Positions 1-8,315 of a DNA stretch of 21,570 nucleotides are shown here, one piece after another. Under the pieces are notes generated by a model. That model saw nothing but the letters and a program-made list of their open reading frames with translations, did no database searches and was not told the origin of the DNA. Source of the DNA: Dehalococcoidales bacterium. Its GTDB lineage: Bacteria; Chloroflexota; Dehalococcoidia; Dehalococcoidales; UBA5760. The position numbers and the translations under genes are program-made. Each line of letters starts with the position of its first letter. Position 1 is the stretch's first letter. Where the stretch lies: NCBI GenBank assembly GCA_028710655.1, contig JAQTTS010000006.1, positions 1-21,570 on the forward strand, in the 5' to 3' direction.

Positions 1-255
1 CTGCCATAAGTCACCGGCCAGCTCAACCTCACTGATGGCAAGAGTGAAATTGGGGAATTCACCGCTCACCGAGGTCTGAACATCATTGACTTGGAACGAC
101 AATGGGCAGTAGGTATTCCCCTGCCACACCACGTCCTCGTTGTTGCTGGTATACCTGAGCGTAGTGCCACTGGCCAAGGGTATCTCCAAGAGCCACACCC
201 ATGCGCCACCAGTGGCAGTTAATGCCCGTGCTTCCTGCTCTAATGCTATGTTCAT
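1..255 (-). CDS. Minor tail protein L-like, partial (runs off left edge)
   Basis: An open frame starts at ATG 255 and continues without a stop to the window edge, giving 85 visible residues (MNIALEQEARAL...). The start overlaps the TGA of the preceding M-like gene as ATGA. The visible part has the layout of lambda gpL-type tail-tip proteins: an N-terminal helix, a WLLEIPL strand, then a 'NNEDVVWQGNTY' segment like the 'VTWQGRQY' segment of gpL, followed by a beta-strand region. In lambda, gpL is a tail-tip protein that binds an iron-sulfur cluster through cysteines in its C-terminal half; that half lies outside this window. Position directly after an M-like gene supports the call. A different tail-tip family (DUF1833-like) is the main alternative. 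Confidence 0.7.
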   Translation of the reverse strand, partial: MNIALEQEARALTATGGAWVWLLEIPLASGTTLRYTSNNEDVVWQGNTYCPLSFQVNDVQTSVSGEFPNFTLAISEVELAGDLWQ

Positions 256-620
256 ACCTGCTCCAGATCGAATTCCACTGTCCAAAATGCGAAGTTGGTG
301 CGCTGCTCAGGGGTATACCTCAGGGGGGCTATGAAGCGCACTGAGTACAGTGTGGAGTCCATGGGGTTGGTCCAGTCGAACGCGGTAGCCCCTACTCCCT
401 GCGCCTCCTCGAAGGCCAGTAGCGTATCCTTATTGTCTGCCGTAAGCCATGTATACCGTATCCCCCACTTCCGTGGGTACCGGGTGAATCTCGCCCTACT
501 CTTAACATATCCCCCATCAGCACCCGCTCGTATGGTGGGGTCAAAGGCCAAGTCACCACCGGTTATCTCCGGCGTATGCAGGGTTGTCCCATGGCGGTAT
601 AGTGTTGGGAACGTAGCCAT
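252..620 (-). CDS. Minor tail protein M-like
   Basis: This 122-residue protein resembles lambda gpM (phage minor tail family). Like gpM it is short and beta-rich, has central 'FDWTNPMD' and 'YSVRF' segments comparable to gpM 'FLWTPPYE' and 'IKVTCAKW', and ends in WTVEFDLEQV, close to the gpM ending 'VEFSAEFEQVV'. Proteins of this family form part of the tail tip under the tape measure. Its ATG at 620 overlaps the tape measure stop as TAATG, with GGGAGG about 6 bases upstream, and its own stop overlaps the start of the L-like gene. This tape measure, M, L order is the lambda order and is strong support. It is slightly longer than lambda gpM (109 residues). Confidence 0.75.
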   Translation of the reverse strand: MATFPTLYRHGTTLHTPEITGGDLAFDPTIRAGADGGYVKSRARFTRYPRKWGIRYTWLTADNKDTLLAFEEAQGVGATAFDWTNPMDSTLYSVRFIAPLRYTPEQRTNFAFWTVEFDLEQV

Positions 621-3067
621 TATGCGCCTCCCAATGCCTGCCGGAACCCGGGATTGGCGTGAGCTTCCTCAAGCACGACACTCACTACGTACTGTCTCCC
701 ATCAAACTGCTGCCCCGTGACCTTTGCCGTAACTGGCTCCCCGGTATTCTCCACATTGATGGATACGGGGGCTATAGCAGCCTTGGGTACGGGGAACATG
801 CCAAGATTGTCATTGATGAAACTGCCATTATCGAGTGTTGAGCTGTATGGTTGTGTTTCTACACCAGGGATAGACACACCATATTTTGGTTTGTACTTAC
901 CCCCCTCCGCATCCTGCAACCAACTGCCAAACACCGAATAGAACAGCCTGTTGGCGGCCAACTCAGCCACCATGCGGTTAAACGACTTCAGTATGTTGTC
1001 CAGCATCCCGTCAATGAAGTCACTAAACTTACCACCCTCATTGATAAACGCCTCTATGGTATTCGCCCACTCGTCACGGATATTGGATGCCGTCTCCACG
1101 AACAGGGAGTGCCACTGCTTCGTTTCGTCAATCACCTGCTGCACAGCATTCTTCCACCGCGTTGTGAAGCTCACTACCAGTTTCTCAGACCCCTGTTCCA
1201 TCGGGGCGCTTGGGTCAGTGAGCGCCTCCACAGCCTCCTCTGCCGCCTTCACAGGCTCGGTCATGAATAGATTAAACATGTCCTTCAGTGTTTGTATAGC
1301 CCCACTTATCTCGTCGGTTAAGCCACCCACACCGGGCATATCGGCTATATTAGCCATCTGCACATCCAAATCAGTAAATATAGCGTCCAGCCCTGCCTTG
1401 AATGTAGTCACCAAATCATCCTTCACATCACGCGCTGCTTTACCAAGGTCTTTTTCCCCAAACTCCCCTGTTACACCGGATGATATTGGTTTCATTGCGC
1501 TGAGTGCGGTATTCTTATACCGTGGCATACCCCATTTAGTCTTCTGATATTGTTTCCCGATCCATCCGTTACCCCACTGCTTATATGCGTCATATGCAAG
1601 CGATGTTGCCGCAACACCATACCCAATGTATGGCGCATTCACCAATGCCCTGGCACCAATACCGAGAGAAGTGGCTTTAAGAAGTGACCAGTTAAATTTA
1701 CTGCCAGTAGCCCCCTCTCCCTTTTTATTCAGTGAAGCAGTGAGTGCTATGACATCACTTTTCATTTTCTCAATGTCAACTTCCCACAACCCCCTAAACA
1801 TAACCAAAGCGGCTATGAGCACTGTAAATGGGCTGGCAATGACCTTTGCCAACGACACGAACTTGGTAATCAGGCTTGTCACCAGCAGCAGGAGTGGGCC
1901 ACCAATAGTCAGCGTTACCCCAATCACCGCCATCCACTTCATGGTAGACTGCACCGCCTCAGCATTCGCTTCCACATACTCCCGGAATGTCTCAAGATTG
2001 TCACGTATATTCGTTGCCACACGCTCAATAGCCGGAGCAAGCTGACCGCCCATTACGATGGCCACACGGCGCACCTCCTGCCACAACGTACCCAACTGCT
2101 CACTGAACGCCTTCATCTGCTTATCAGCCACTTCCCTCGTCACACCACCGGCATCCCTGATTGAATCTGAATACCTTTGTGCTGCCTCTGACCCATAGTT
2201 GAACAGCATAATCTGGCCACTGATAGCCCTACGCCCGAACAGCACCTCATACACGAGGTTCTTGTACTGATCGGATGTCCCGGCTATCTTGTCACTGATC
2301 TCCCCAATGAGCTTGATAAACGGCTTCATCCTACCTTCTGAGTCGTATATGTTCAGCCCCAAGGAATACATCAACTCTGACATCTCAGCAGTAGGAGACA
2401 TGAGGTTGGTCATGGCACGCCTGAGCACGGTGCCTGCCATTGACCCCTTAATTCCAGCGTTGGCCATGATGCCCAGCATTGCGGCGGTATCTGCCAGTGT
2501 ATTATTCGCCAGTCTCGCACTCGCAGCGCCATAGCGCAGGGCTTGGTCAAGGTCACTAAAATTCTGATTACTGGATATAACAGTCTCGGTCAACTGGTCG
2601 GCTATCATGCGGGTGTCCTCAAACTCCAGCCCGAACGCCCTCACAATATCCACCAACCCCTCCACCGTCATACTCAGCTCACTCCCCATGGCTCGTGACA
2701 GCATGATCGTATCATTGAACGCCGCCATTTGCTCATTCACCGTGAGTCCTGCAGAACCGAGATAGTAGAATGCCTGTGCAGTGCTGGTAGCCGCCTTATT
2801 CCACTGCACACTGGCATCCAGAGCCATCCTGCTCATGTCCTCAAACTGTTTCTGACTGGTCTGGCTCACCGATGTGGCATGGCGTATGGCCTTGTCAAAC
2901 CGACCAAACTCACGCTCCACCAGCATCAGTGACCCAACACCAATAGACCCCAGTTTGGTAAACGTGCTGGTAAGCGACTTCACCGACACATTCGCCGCCG
3001 TCATCCCGCCAGTCCACCCGGCAGTATTCAGTTTCAGGTATGCTGTTGCCGATCCGACATTGAACAT
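620..3067 (-). CDS. Tail tape measure protein
   Basis: An 815-residue protein that sets tail length and occupies the tail lumen. Residues about 60 to 320 match the conserved core of the TIGR01760-type tape measure family, with repeated helical segments such as 'AFYYLGSAGLT', 'MLGIMANAGIKGSMAGTVLRRAM' split by a proline turn, and 'LFGRRAISGQIM'. A hydrophobic stretch at about 377-427 could form membrane-spanning helices during DNA entry. The long frame can be extended to a GTG at 3106, but ATG 3067 is preferred: it has GGGGAAGGA upstream and overlaps the stop of the T frame as TAATG. At roughly 1.5 angstrom per residue the tail would be near 120 nm, which is an inference from the general rule. 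No muramidase or peptidase motif was recognised in it. Confidence 0.92.
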   Translation of the reverse strand: MFNVGSATAYLKLNTAGWTGGMTAANVSVKSLTSTFTKLGSIGVGSLMLVEREFGRFDKAIRHATSVSQTSQKQFEDMSRMALDASVQWNKAATSTAQAFYYLGSAGLTVNEQMAAFNDTIMLSRAMGSELSMTVEGLVDIVRAFGLEFEDTRMIADQLTETVISSNQNFSDLDQALRYGAASARLANNTLADTAAMLGIMANAGIKGSMAGTVLRRAMTNLMSPTAEMSELMYSLGLNIYDSEGRMKPFIKLIGEISDKIAGTSDQYKNLVYEVLFGRRAISGQIMLFNYGSEAAQRYSDSIRDAGGVTREVADKQMKAFSEQLGTLWQEVRRVAIVMGGQLAPAIERVATNIRDNLETFREYVEANAEAVQSTMKWMAVIGVTLTIGGPLLLLVTSLITKFVSLAKVIASPFTVLIAALVMFRGLWEVDIEKMKSDVIALTASLNKKGEGATGSKFNWSLLKATSLGIGARALVNAPYIGYGVAATSLAYDAYKQWGNGWIGKQYQKTKWGMPRYKNTALSAMKPISSGVTGEFGEKDLGKAARDVKDDLVTTFKAGLDAIFTDLDVQMANIADMPGVGGLTDEISGAIQTLKDMFNLFMTEPVKAAEEAVEALTDPSAPMEQGSEKLVVSFTTRWKNAVQQVIDETKQWHSLFVETASNIRDEWANTIEAFINEGGKFSDFIDGMLDNILKSFNRMVAELAANRLFYSVFGSWLQDAEGGKYKPKYGVSIPGVETQPYSSTLDNGSFINDNLGMFPVPKAAIAPVSINVENTGEPVTAKVTGQQFDGRQYVVSVVLEEAHANPGFRQALGGA

Positions 3068-3372
3068 TATCCGTATCCTTCCCCGGTGAATATCAGGCCA
3101 TCCCACACTGCCTGTGACCGTGCTTCTCGCCTCTCACCAGCAGACTTATCCAGCTCCAACTCGTCAATCGCTTTCTCCCGTGCATCCCCGTCAGAGAGCG
3201 CCAAACCGATGGCAAATGCCAAATTAGCTATCTCCTGCCGTCGTAACGCTTCTGCCTGTCTAACCCAGTAAGCCTGCTGCCGGATACCCATATCCAGGAG
3301 TTCCGGCAGCGTAAACAGGCCGGGGAAGGCCGCACCAATAACAGCTATTTGGTCGGCACGGCCTTTGGGACG
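3067..3372 (-). CDS. Tail assembly chaperone T part, made by -1 frameshift as GT fusion
   Basis: This open frame lies directly behind gene G in the -1 frame. From the slip site at 3372 it reads 101 residues (RPKGRADQIA..., then FPGLFTLPELLDMGIRQQ) to TAA at 3067-3069. Its only ATG (3291) lies well inside the conserved-looking stretch and has only a poor ribosome binding site, so independent translation is unlikely. Shifting at A AAA AAC (3372-3378) would join G residues 1-92 to these 101 residues for a GT protein of 193 residues. In lambda and many siphoviruses, gpG and gpGT bind the tape measure and recruit tail tube subunits, and the T part is made only by frameshifting. Position between the major tail protein and the tape measure fits exactly. 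Confidence 0.8.
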   Translation of the reverse strand, partial: RPKGRADQIAVIGAAFPGLFTLPELLDMGIRQQAYWVRQAEALRRQEIANLAFAIGLALSDGDAREKAIDELELDKSAGERREARSQAVWDGLIFTGEGYG

Positions 3373-3378
3373 TTTTTT
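3326..3378 (-). promoter_or_regulatory. Programmed -1 frameshift signal in gene G
   Basis: On the minus strand, 3378-3372 reads A AAA AAC, phased so that AAA and AAC are zero-frame codons, which is the canonical X XXY YYZ form. A 6-base spacer (GTCCCA) is followed by a hairpin: AAGGCCG (3365-3359) pairs with CGGCCTT (3332-3326), and within the loop ACCAA pairs with TTGGT. The zero-frame stop TAG (3347-3345) lies inside the loop. The spacer length and downstream stem are typical of -1 frameshift stimulators. Confidence 0.82.
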
Positions 3379-3647
3379 GCTTCTACCTCATTGTTGACGA
3401 TATCAAACAACCCCTTGATCGTCATACCAAGTTTGCGGATACCCAGCCCCTTGATATCCTTCTTGTCAGCACCAAGTATCTCTGCCAAGATATCGACCAT
3501 AGGGGCGGCATCATCCTCGTTGGTAGATTGGCTGAGGGCAGCCATACGCTTGGCGATATTCTGTGGAATATCCTCCACCACGTATGTCTTGCCCCCCAGA
3601 ATAACCTCAATAGGCTCACAGAGCTGGTCAACATTAACGGTAAGCAT
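3345..3647 (-). CDS. Tail assembly chaperone G
   Basis: A 100-residue protein (MLTVNVDQLCEPIEVILGGK...) between the major tail protein and the tape measure, the usual place of lambda gpG-type chaperones. It has a short beta N-terminus ('IEVILGGKTYVVEDIP') followed by helices, the usual pattern of this family. These proteins coat the tape measure while the tail tube is built and are absent from the finished virion. The ATG at 3647 follows GGGGAG. The last eight codons lie after the slip site, so most ribosomes should end at TAG 3345 and a minority should make GT. Sequence similarity within this family is low, so the call rests mainly on position and on the frameshift signal. Confidence 0.8.
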   Translation of the reverse strand: MLTVNVDQLCEPIEVILGGKTYVVEDIPQNIAKRMAALSQSTNEDDAAPMVDILAEILGADKKDIKGLGIRKLGMTIKGLFDIVNNEVEAKNVPKAVPTK

Positions 3648-3671
3648 CCTACTCCCCTTTCATTGCAATTA

Positions 3672-4199
3672 CTAATACGAAGTGCCCTCTGCCACTTTCC
3701 CGGCACTCCACAGCAGATTGTTTGTTGCATCCGGGTGTGCCTTGAATCTCAGTGCATACACCCGCTGATCGCGCAGATTGAACGCGATGTCGAAATTAAC
3801 CTCAGGATAGGTACGCTCAAGCCTGAGCCAGTGGCCATTGTCACAGGCTACACCGGCAACCACGGGCTTGATGAACAACGGCAAGCCATTGTCATACATC
3901 GAGAGTCCCACCGATAGGTGCGGTTTTACGCCAACGAACCCGCTGGCTCCACCACTATTGGTTCCACCAGGCATCACCGTGGCCAGATTCGCCAAAGTCT
4001 CCCTGGTAAGCGGAACCGATACCTCACAAGCGGAGTACCCAAGATGCACCGTATCCACCGGAGTACCACCATACAGGGCTTCAAACACCTCTGCCGACAT
4101 CCCAGTGAGGGTAAGCCTTACCTCTTCGTAGATGTGGCTCAGTGCCGTGCCGCCCCATGCGACCACTGCGGGTCCCAAATCTCTGGTAGGACCAAGCAT
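3672..4199 (-). CDS. Major tail tube protein (probable)
   Basis: A 175-residue beta-rich protein directly upstream of the G/GT chaperones, where tailed phages of this layout encode the tail tube subunit. It starts at ATG 4199 behind GAGGAG. It opens with 'GPAVVAWGGTALSHIYEEVRLTLTG' (split here by reading, residues about 9-33), a pattern of N-terminal strands that also appears in other tube proteins, and continues with alternating strands such as 'EVNFDIAF' and 'RVYALRFKA'. A Gly/Ser-rich loop at about residues 78-86 could be surface exposed. It has no added Ig-like domain. The call is from position, size and strand pattern; no diagnostic motif exists for this family. Confidence 0.7.
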   Translation of the reverse strand: MLGPTRDLGPAVVAWGGTALSHIYEEVRLTLTGMSAEVFEALYGGTPVDTVHLGYSACEVSVPLTRETLANLATVMPGGTNSGGASGFVGVKPHLSVGLSMYDNGLPLFIKPVVAGVACDNGHWLRLERTYPEVNFDIAFNLRDQRVYALRFKAHPDATNNLLWSAGKVAEGTSY

Positions 4200-4212
4200 A
4201 ATAACTCCTCTG

Positions 4213-4608
4213 TTACAGCATGTTTGTCACGGTTACTTCCACCGGCATGGCGAATACATGCTGCCTTCCGGTTTCGTCCAACCCAACATAATACGGCGTC
4301 CTGCATTCGACATTGCAGACATATACCGGCCCACTGCCAATGGCCTCCAGACTTATCTGCGTGGCTCCATGCAGGAGATTAAACACGACATAGGCATTGT
4401 CCCGTGCCGTGAACTTTGTCGCCGCCCGTGCGTATACCACGAGCGGGATGTTACGTTTGTCGGTGAGCAGCCCGTCTGCCAGACCGGGGGCGGGTTCCTC
4501 CACGACGATACACGTATCCACATCCGGGTCTACGCTGATGGCAAATAGCGTAGTACCAACAGTAAACGACGAATTATCCTCGATGTACTCACATAGTTCC
4601 TTTATCAT
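4213..4608 (-). CDS. Tail terminator / minor capsid-type tail completion protein
   Basis: A 131-residue protein with an N-terminal helix ('MIKELCEYIEDN'), then strands and a compact alpha/beta layout as in tail terminator proteins (lambda gpU-like or the siphovirus Minor_capsid_3 family). Such proteins cap the tail tube once it reaches tape measure length and contact the head connector. Its ATG at 4608 overlaps the stop of the HK97 gp10-like gene as ATGA, and it lies just upstream of the tail tube gene, the usual order. The exact family is uncertain because these proteins diverge quickly. Confidence 0.62.
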   Translation of the reverse strand: MIKELCEYIEDNSSFTVGTTLFAISVDPDVDTCIVVEEPAPGLADGLLTDKRNIPLVVYARAATKFTARDNAYVVFNLLHGATQISLEAIGSGPVYVCNVECRTPYYVGLDETGRQHVFAMPVEVTVTNML

Positions 4609-5093
4609 AGCCGCACCACCCTTGCCACGGTAGCCATATACTTCTCTGCATTTCCGTACAGCTTACTGGACAAGAAGTATCGCCCTGACCCAGGCTCTGT
4701 CTTGAGTTCAAACTGTTCATGCTGCTTGGCCGCGTAGGGAGCATTAAACACAATACAGGCTTCCACGGTGCCCGGGGGTATGGGAGTACCACCATACGCA
4801 AGGGGCTGATACCTCCCCGTAGCCTGCTCCCCATACTTCACACTATCCCCCACCTTCTGACCATTGACAAACACGGCACCAGAGGCTCTAAGTTCTCCAG
4901 GCACCCTTGGGTCAGTCTCAGGGTATCCGGGCCGGTGTATGGGCACGGTGGGCACTCCCTCGACCGCATCCGACAACAAATCATTACCAGCAGCCGCCAT
5001 CCCAGCAGTAAGCCGGGCGAAGGTCACGACATCAAGCCGCCTCAGCCCACCCATTATCGGTGCCATATTCAGTACGAAACTGGCATTACGCAA
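4605..5093 (-). CDS. HK97 gp10-like tail completion / neck protein
   Basis: About 162 residues, Arg- and Gly-rich at the N-terminus ('MGGLRRLDVVTFARL'), with a C-terminal 'YAAKQHEQFELKTEPGSGRY' region. An 'APYAAKQHE' segment followed by a Gly-rich C-terminus is the hallmark of HK97 gp10/minor capsid-type neck proteins. The open frame reaches TTG 5138, but TTG 5093 has the best binding site (GGAGG, 6-base spacer) and overlaps the previous gene by only 8 bases. ATG 5066 or ATG 5054 are alternatives with weak sites. It sits between head closure and tail terminator genes, as expected. Confidence 0.68.
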   Translation of the reverse strand: MRNASFVLNMAPIMGGLRRLDVVTFARLTAGMAAAGNDLLSDAVEGVPTVPIHRPGYPETDPRVPGELRASGAVFVNGQKVGDSVKYGEQATGRYQPLAYGGTPIPPGTVEACIVFNAPYAAKQHEQFELKTEPGSGRYFLSSKLYGNAEKYMATVARVVRL

Positions 5094-5421
5094 GGTACAC
5101 CTCCGTAGTACGCACGCTGAAGTCTCTCCCTTTGCCAAGACTCACAATGGCCCTCACTTCCCCATCGATCACCATCTTATCCATATACCCAATCGTATTG
5201 GCTGCACGAGTGGCATACCCATCACGTATAATCGTCATCGGGCGCAGTGTCACCTTGACCATACTCACTACCAACTGGCCAAGGGCATTGGTCACCTGCC
5301 GCTCCTTATACTCAATGAACCCCTTTACCGTGGTATCCTGCGTGGTGTTTGGCTCACCCCACTTGTCAGTCCCCTTATGCAGTCTCAGGGTTATGGTATC
5401 AGTCAGGTATGGTCCTATCAT
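5086..5421 (-). CDS. Head closure / head-tail joining protein
   Basis: A 111-residue beta-rich protein ('DTITLRLHKGTDKWGEPNTT', then 'VKGFIEYKERQV' and 'VVSMVKVTLRP'). This arrangement of strands with a 'W-G-E-P' turn followed by 'GFIEYKERQV' is common in phage head-tail joining proteins (SPP1 gp16/HK97 gp9-like closure proteins), which seal the portal channel after packaging. Its ATG at 5421 overlaps the stop of the 961-residue surface protein as ATGA, so it is translationally coupled to that unusual gene. Together with the adaptor at 8666-9142 it would form the neck; the two are normally adjacent but are here separated by about 3.2 kb of inserted genes. Confidence 0.68.
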   Translation of the reverse strand: MIGPYLTDTITLRLHKGTDKWGEPNTTQDTTVKGFIEYKERQVTNALGQLVVSMVKVTLRPMTIIRDGYATRAANTIGYMDKMVIDGEVRAIVSLGKGRDFSVRTTEVYLA

Positions 5422-8303
5422 GGCCTGTACGTCCCCCTGTAACGACGGTATGCAGCAAATCCAGTACCAAGCAGTGCAGTAACCGTGAGGGCAACCACTC
5501 CCACTGATTTTGGGTCTGTGCCTGTGTCAGTGGCCGTTGCTTCCGCAGTGGCCACATATAGATCATCGGAGGTGCCCATATTCTCGCCATTGGCAAACAC
5601 AATGATGTAGGCATGGTATTGCGTCTCTGGTGTAAGCCCAGTCCACACAGGATCGGCAAACGGTGATGTGACCGTGGTTATCCACGAGTCATCAGCCCCA
5701 TTCACTACCCGTATACTGTCAATCTCACCATAGATATCAAATAGGTCGAATGTGATTGATGTACTGGTGGAATCCCCAATAGCAAACCCGGGTATCGGGA
5801 TGACGTGGGCTTCTGCCGTATCAGTTACCCCTCCATCAGTGTCCGAGGTTGCCGTAATCGTTATCACGCCTGCATCATCGGAACCATACTCTCCAGTAGC
5901 CCCGTCTATCGTACCATCAGATGCACTCCACGTTACTGTCTCAGCTGCCATGACGCCACTATCCTGATCATATACGACAGCAGCAAATGTGGTAGGCACT
6001 AAGAAAGGCGTGTAGACCACTGATGGTGATATGGTTATTGTCGTTACGATTTGGGCGTCGGTGGTATCGGTATACGCTTCCGAGAATGCACCATTTCCGA
6101 CACTATTATAGTATGCGGCTTTCCATGATTGTTCAGTGTCAGGAGTCTGCCCGGTTATTTCAATCAGGGAGTCGGGGAACACTGATTGATACAACACAAC
6201 AGTGGTATCATCCGCCGCAGTGACTTTGACACCGATTGCACTGTCAGGAATGGCAACCGAAAGCACGAACCCGGTGGTAGACTTGGAATCGGTGGTAAGT
6301 GCGGGGATTGCCAACGGCACGTATAAACCGCCAAGATCGCCGTACTCGTACGCCCCAATGCTTCGCGGTGTACCCCATGTCGCCCCGACAATGTCGGTTT
6401 CCGCCATCCATGTGGAGTCAACTCCTGCGGCGATCAATGGAGATGTAACCGGAAGAGTAAAATCACCTGACTCTGAATCAGTAAATGGGTCTGTCATACC
6501 CAATACCCCATTTAACTCATCTCCGCTCAAATTGGTATCTGTGTTGGTTGAGTCCCGGTAATCCCAATTTTCATAATAAAAATTATAATCATGTGTTATA
6601 TACTCACTAATTACAATCACCGAAGAGTTCATCCATACGTTATTGTATGCGTATCCATTACTGCCCTCAGTTAACCATATCCCAGCATTACTACCGGGTA
6701 CATTTACAATTGTATTATTGTAGAATTGTAAATTTGTGGCAAGATCACCATTTGAATTTCCGACAACACCATTACTCACGCCGCTTCGTTCATAAGTATT
6801 AGCTTCGGTATAGTAGAATATATTACCGTAGATTTTCCAACTATCCATAATGTCGCCGTCATGCTGTCCCATCAATGCTATATAAGCCGTTCCTTCTATA
6901 TCCTCCCATAGATTATACCGAACTATCATATTGTCGCTGCCGTAATCAGCCCATGCCTCCGCGTGTTGAGCCGGAGAAGATGAATTGCGGGCAAAATAAT
7001 TATGTTCAACCAACCATCCATCAGTCTCATGCGTAGCGATAAATAATCGTCCCGTGTCGTGCATATAACAATATTGTATAGTTATATCATCTGCATAGTA
7101 TGATGCTGAAGCAGGTGGAAATACATAAATACAATCATCTGCTGTTTCTGTATCAAGCCCACGCTGTTCAAATTCCATATGTGCGAGAGTGACATTTGTT
7201 ACTTGATACTCACCCCAACTGCCAGATGTAGCCCGGAATGTGACCAATTTCTGTCCGGGCGTATCACCTGTAATCTTAAATCCATGACCAGTATCCCAAC
7301 TTCCCGCCCCGCCGCCTGCCATACCATCAATATCATAATAGCCCATGCCAATGATAAATGCGTCGAACAAGGCGACACTATCGGTATATGATGCCTGATA
7401 TCCATCCACCCCGGAATGTGCTGACGTTGCCTTTCTGATCGTAATCAGGGATGTGCCGTCAAGTGCATCTTCAAGTGTCACGGTTCCGTATGATTTTGAT
7501 ATTCCGCCACCGCCAACAATTATCGTATCGCCGCGCGATATAGTAGTAGGTATCCCCTGGATCGCGTTTGCGAAACTATCACCCGAATTATCGCTGCCCG
7601 TACCCGTGGTATCGGGTAACACGTAGATATAGTCACCTGTCGGTGGAGGCTCTTCCTCCATAGTCACGGTTAGGTAAGGCGCTAACCCATCTCCCGTGCT
7701 CTCAAATGCTATTGTGTTCACTCCGGTTGGGGCTACGAAATCATAATCTCGTTTTGATATTATGGTGATTTTGAGACTGTCGCCGTAGGCCGCGTTGAAA
7801 GCGGAAATGCCCGCTGCGTTGAATGTAATGGTATTTAAACTATCGCTATATGATGTGTAGCTCCAATAATCATTAAGCCGTGTACCGGTCATAGCCTCGC
7901 CCGACTGATATCCGTCCAGTTGATTCCATGTTGCGTATGCAATTTTGTTAACATCAGGGATTACGGTGCTCAAAAGCACTATCAATGAATCACTGCCAGC
8001 CGGTGCCGTTTTCCCATTCAGCGTCAAGACGATACCTGTCGCAGAATCGGTTAGATTATTAAGGAACACGAGATTGGAGCGGCGAGTGTAATACGTCTCG
8101 CTTGAGTACCTTACTCCGACATCGAGTGACGCGAGACTTCCGCCTCCTGCGGACGCCGCGTCTCGTGATGCAGTAAAGGACTCCGCGCTGTTCGCGTACA
8201 TGTAATTTGCTACGCTTGCCGGGATATCCGTCTGCCCCCGCGCAATCGTTGACAGCACGAGCATGATCATGATGGTGATGAAAAGTATCAGTATGCGTTT
8301 CAT
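5418..8303 (-). CDS. Large secreted, membrane-anchored beta-helix / Ig-like surface protein
   Basis: A 961-residue protein not expected in a phage neck module. Residues 1-23 form a Sec-type signal peptide (MKRILILFIT, hydrophobic core, ARG-Q cleavage region). Residues about 60-215 resemble a DNRLRE-type beta domain. An acidic/proline linker (EEEPPP, 216-221) leads to a long right-handed parallel beta-helix (about 225-655) rich in Asn/Tyr turns, closing with the 'DFTLPVTSPLIAAGVD' and 'SIGAYEYG' signature seen at the end of many bacterial beta-helix surface proteins. FN3-like (about 665-750), Big/Ig-like (about 750-835) and FN3-like (about 838-920) modules follow, then one membrane helix (about 932-950) and a basic RRYR tail. 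The layout indicates export with C-terminal anchoring. ATG 8303 follows AAGGGGG. A function in cell-surface binding, exclusion or glycan cleavage is possible; no catalytic site was identified. Confidence 0.8.
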   Translation of the reverse strand: MKRILILFITIMIMLVLSTIARGQTDIPASVANYMYANSAESFTASRDAASAGGGSLASLDVGVRYSSETYYTRRSNLVFLNNLTDSATGIVLTLNGKTAPAGSDSLIVLLSTVIPDVNKIAYATWNQLDGYQSGEAMTGTRLNDYWSYTSYSDSLNTITFNAAGISAFNAAYGDSLKITIISKRDYDFVAPTGVNTIAFESTGDGLAPYLTVTMEEEPPPTGDYIYVLPDTTGTGSDNSGDSFANAIQGIPTTISRGDTIIVGGGGISKSYGTVTLEDALDGTSLITIRKATSAHSGVDGYQASYTDSVALFDAFIIGMGYYDIDGMAGGGAGSWDTGHGFKITGDTPGQKLVTFRATSGSWGEYQVTNVTLAHMEFEQRGLDTETADDCIYVFPPASASYYADDITIQYCYMHDTGRLFIATHETDGWLVEHNYFARNSSSPAQHAEAWADYGSDNMIVRYNLWEDIEGTAYIALMGQHDGDIMDSWKIYGNIFYYTEANTYERSGVSNGVVGNSNGDLATNLQFYNNTIVNVPGSNAGIWLTEGSNGYAYNNVWMNSSVIVISEYITHDYNFYYENWDYRDSTNTDTNLSGDELNGVLGMTDPFTDSESGDFTLPVTSPLIAAGVDSTWMAETDIVGATWGTPRSIGAYEYGDLGGLYVPLAIPALTTDSKSTTGFVLSVAIPDSAIGVKVTAADDTTVVLYQSVFPDSLIEITGQTPDTEQSWKAAYYNSVGNGAFSEAYTDTTDAQIVTTITISPSVVYTPFLVPTTFAAVVYDQDSGVMAAETVTWSASDGTIDGATGEYGSDDAGVITITATSDTDGGVTDTAEAHVIPIPGFAIGDSTSTSITFDLFDIYGEIDSIRVVNGADDSWITTVTSPFADPVWTGLTPETQYHAYIIVFANGENMGTSDDLYVATAEATATDTGTDPKSVGVVALTVTALLGTGFAAYRRYRGTYRP

Positions 8304-8315
8304 AAGCCTACCCCC

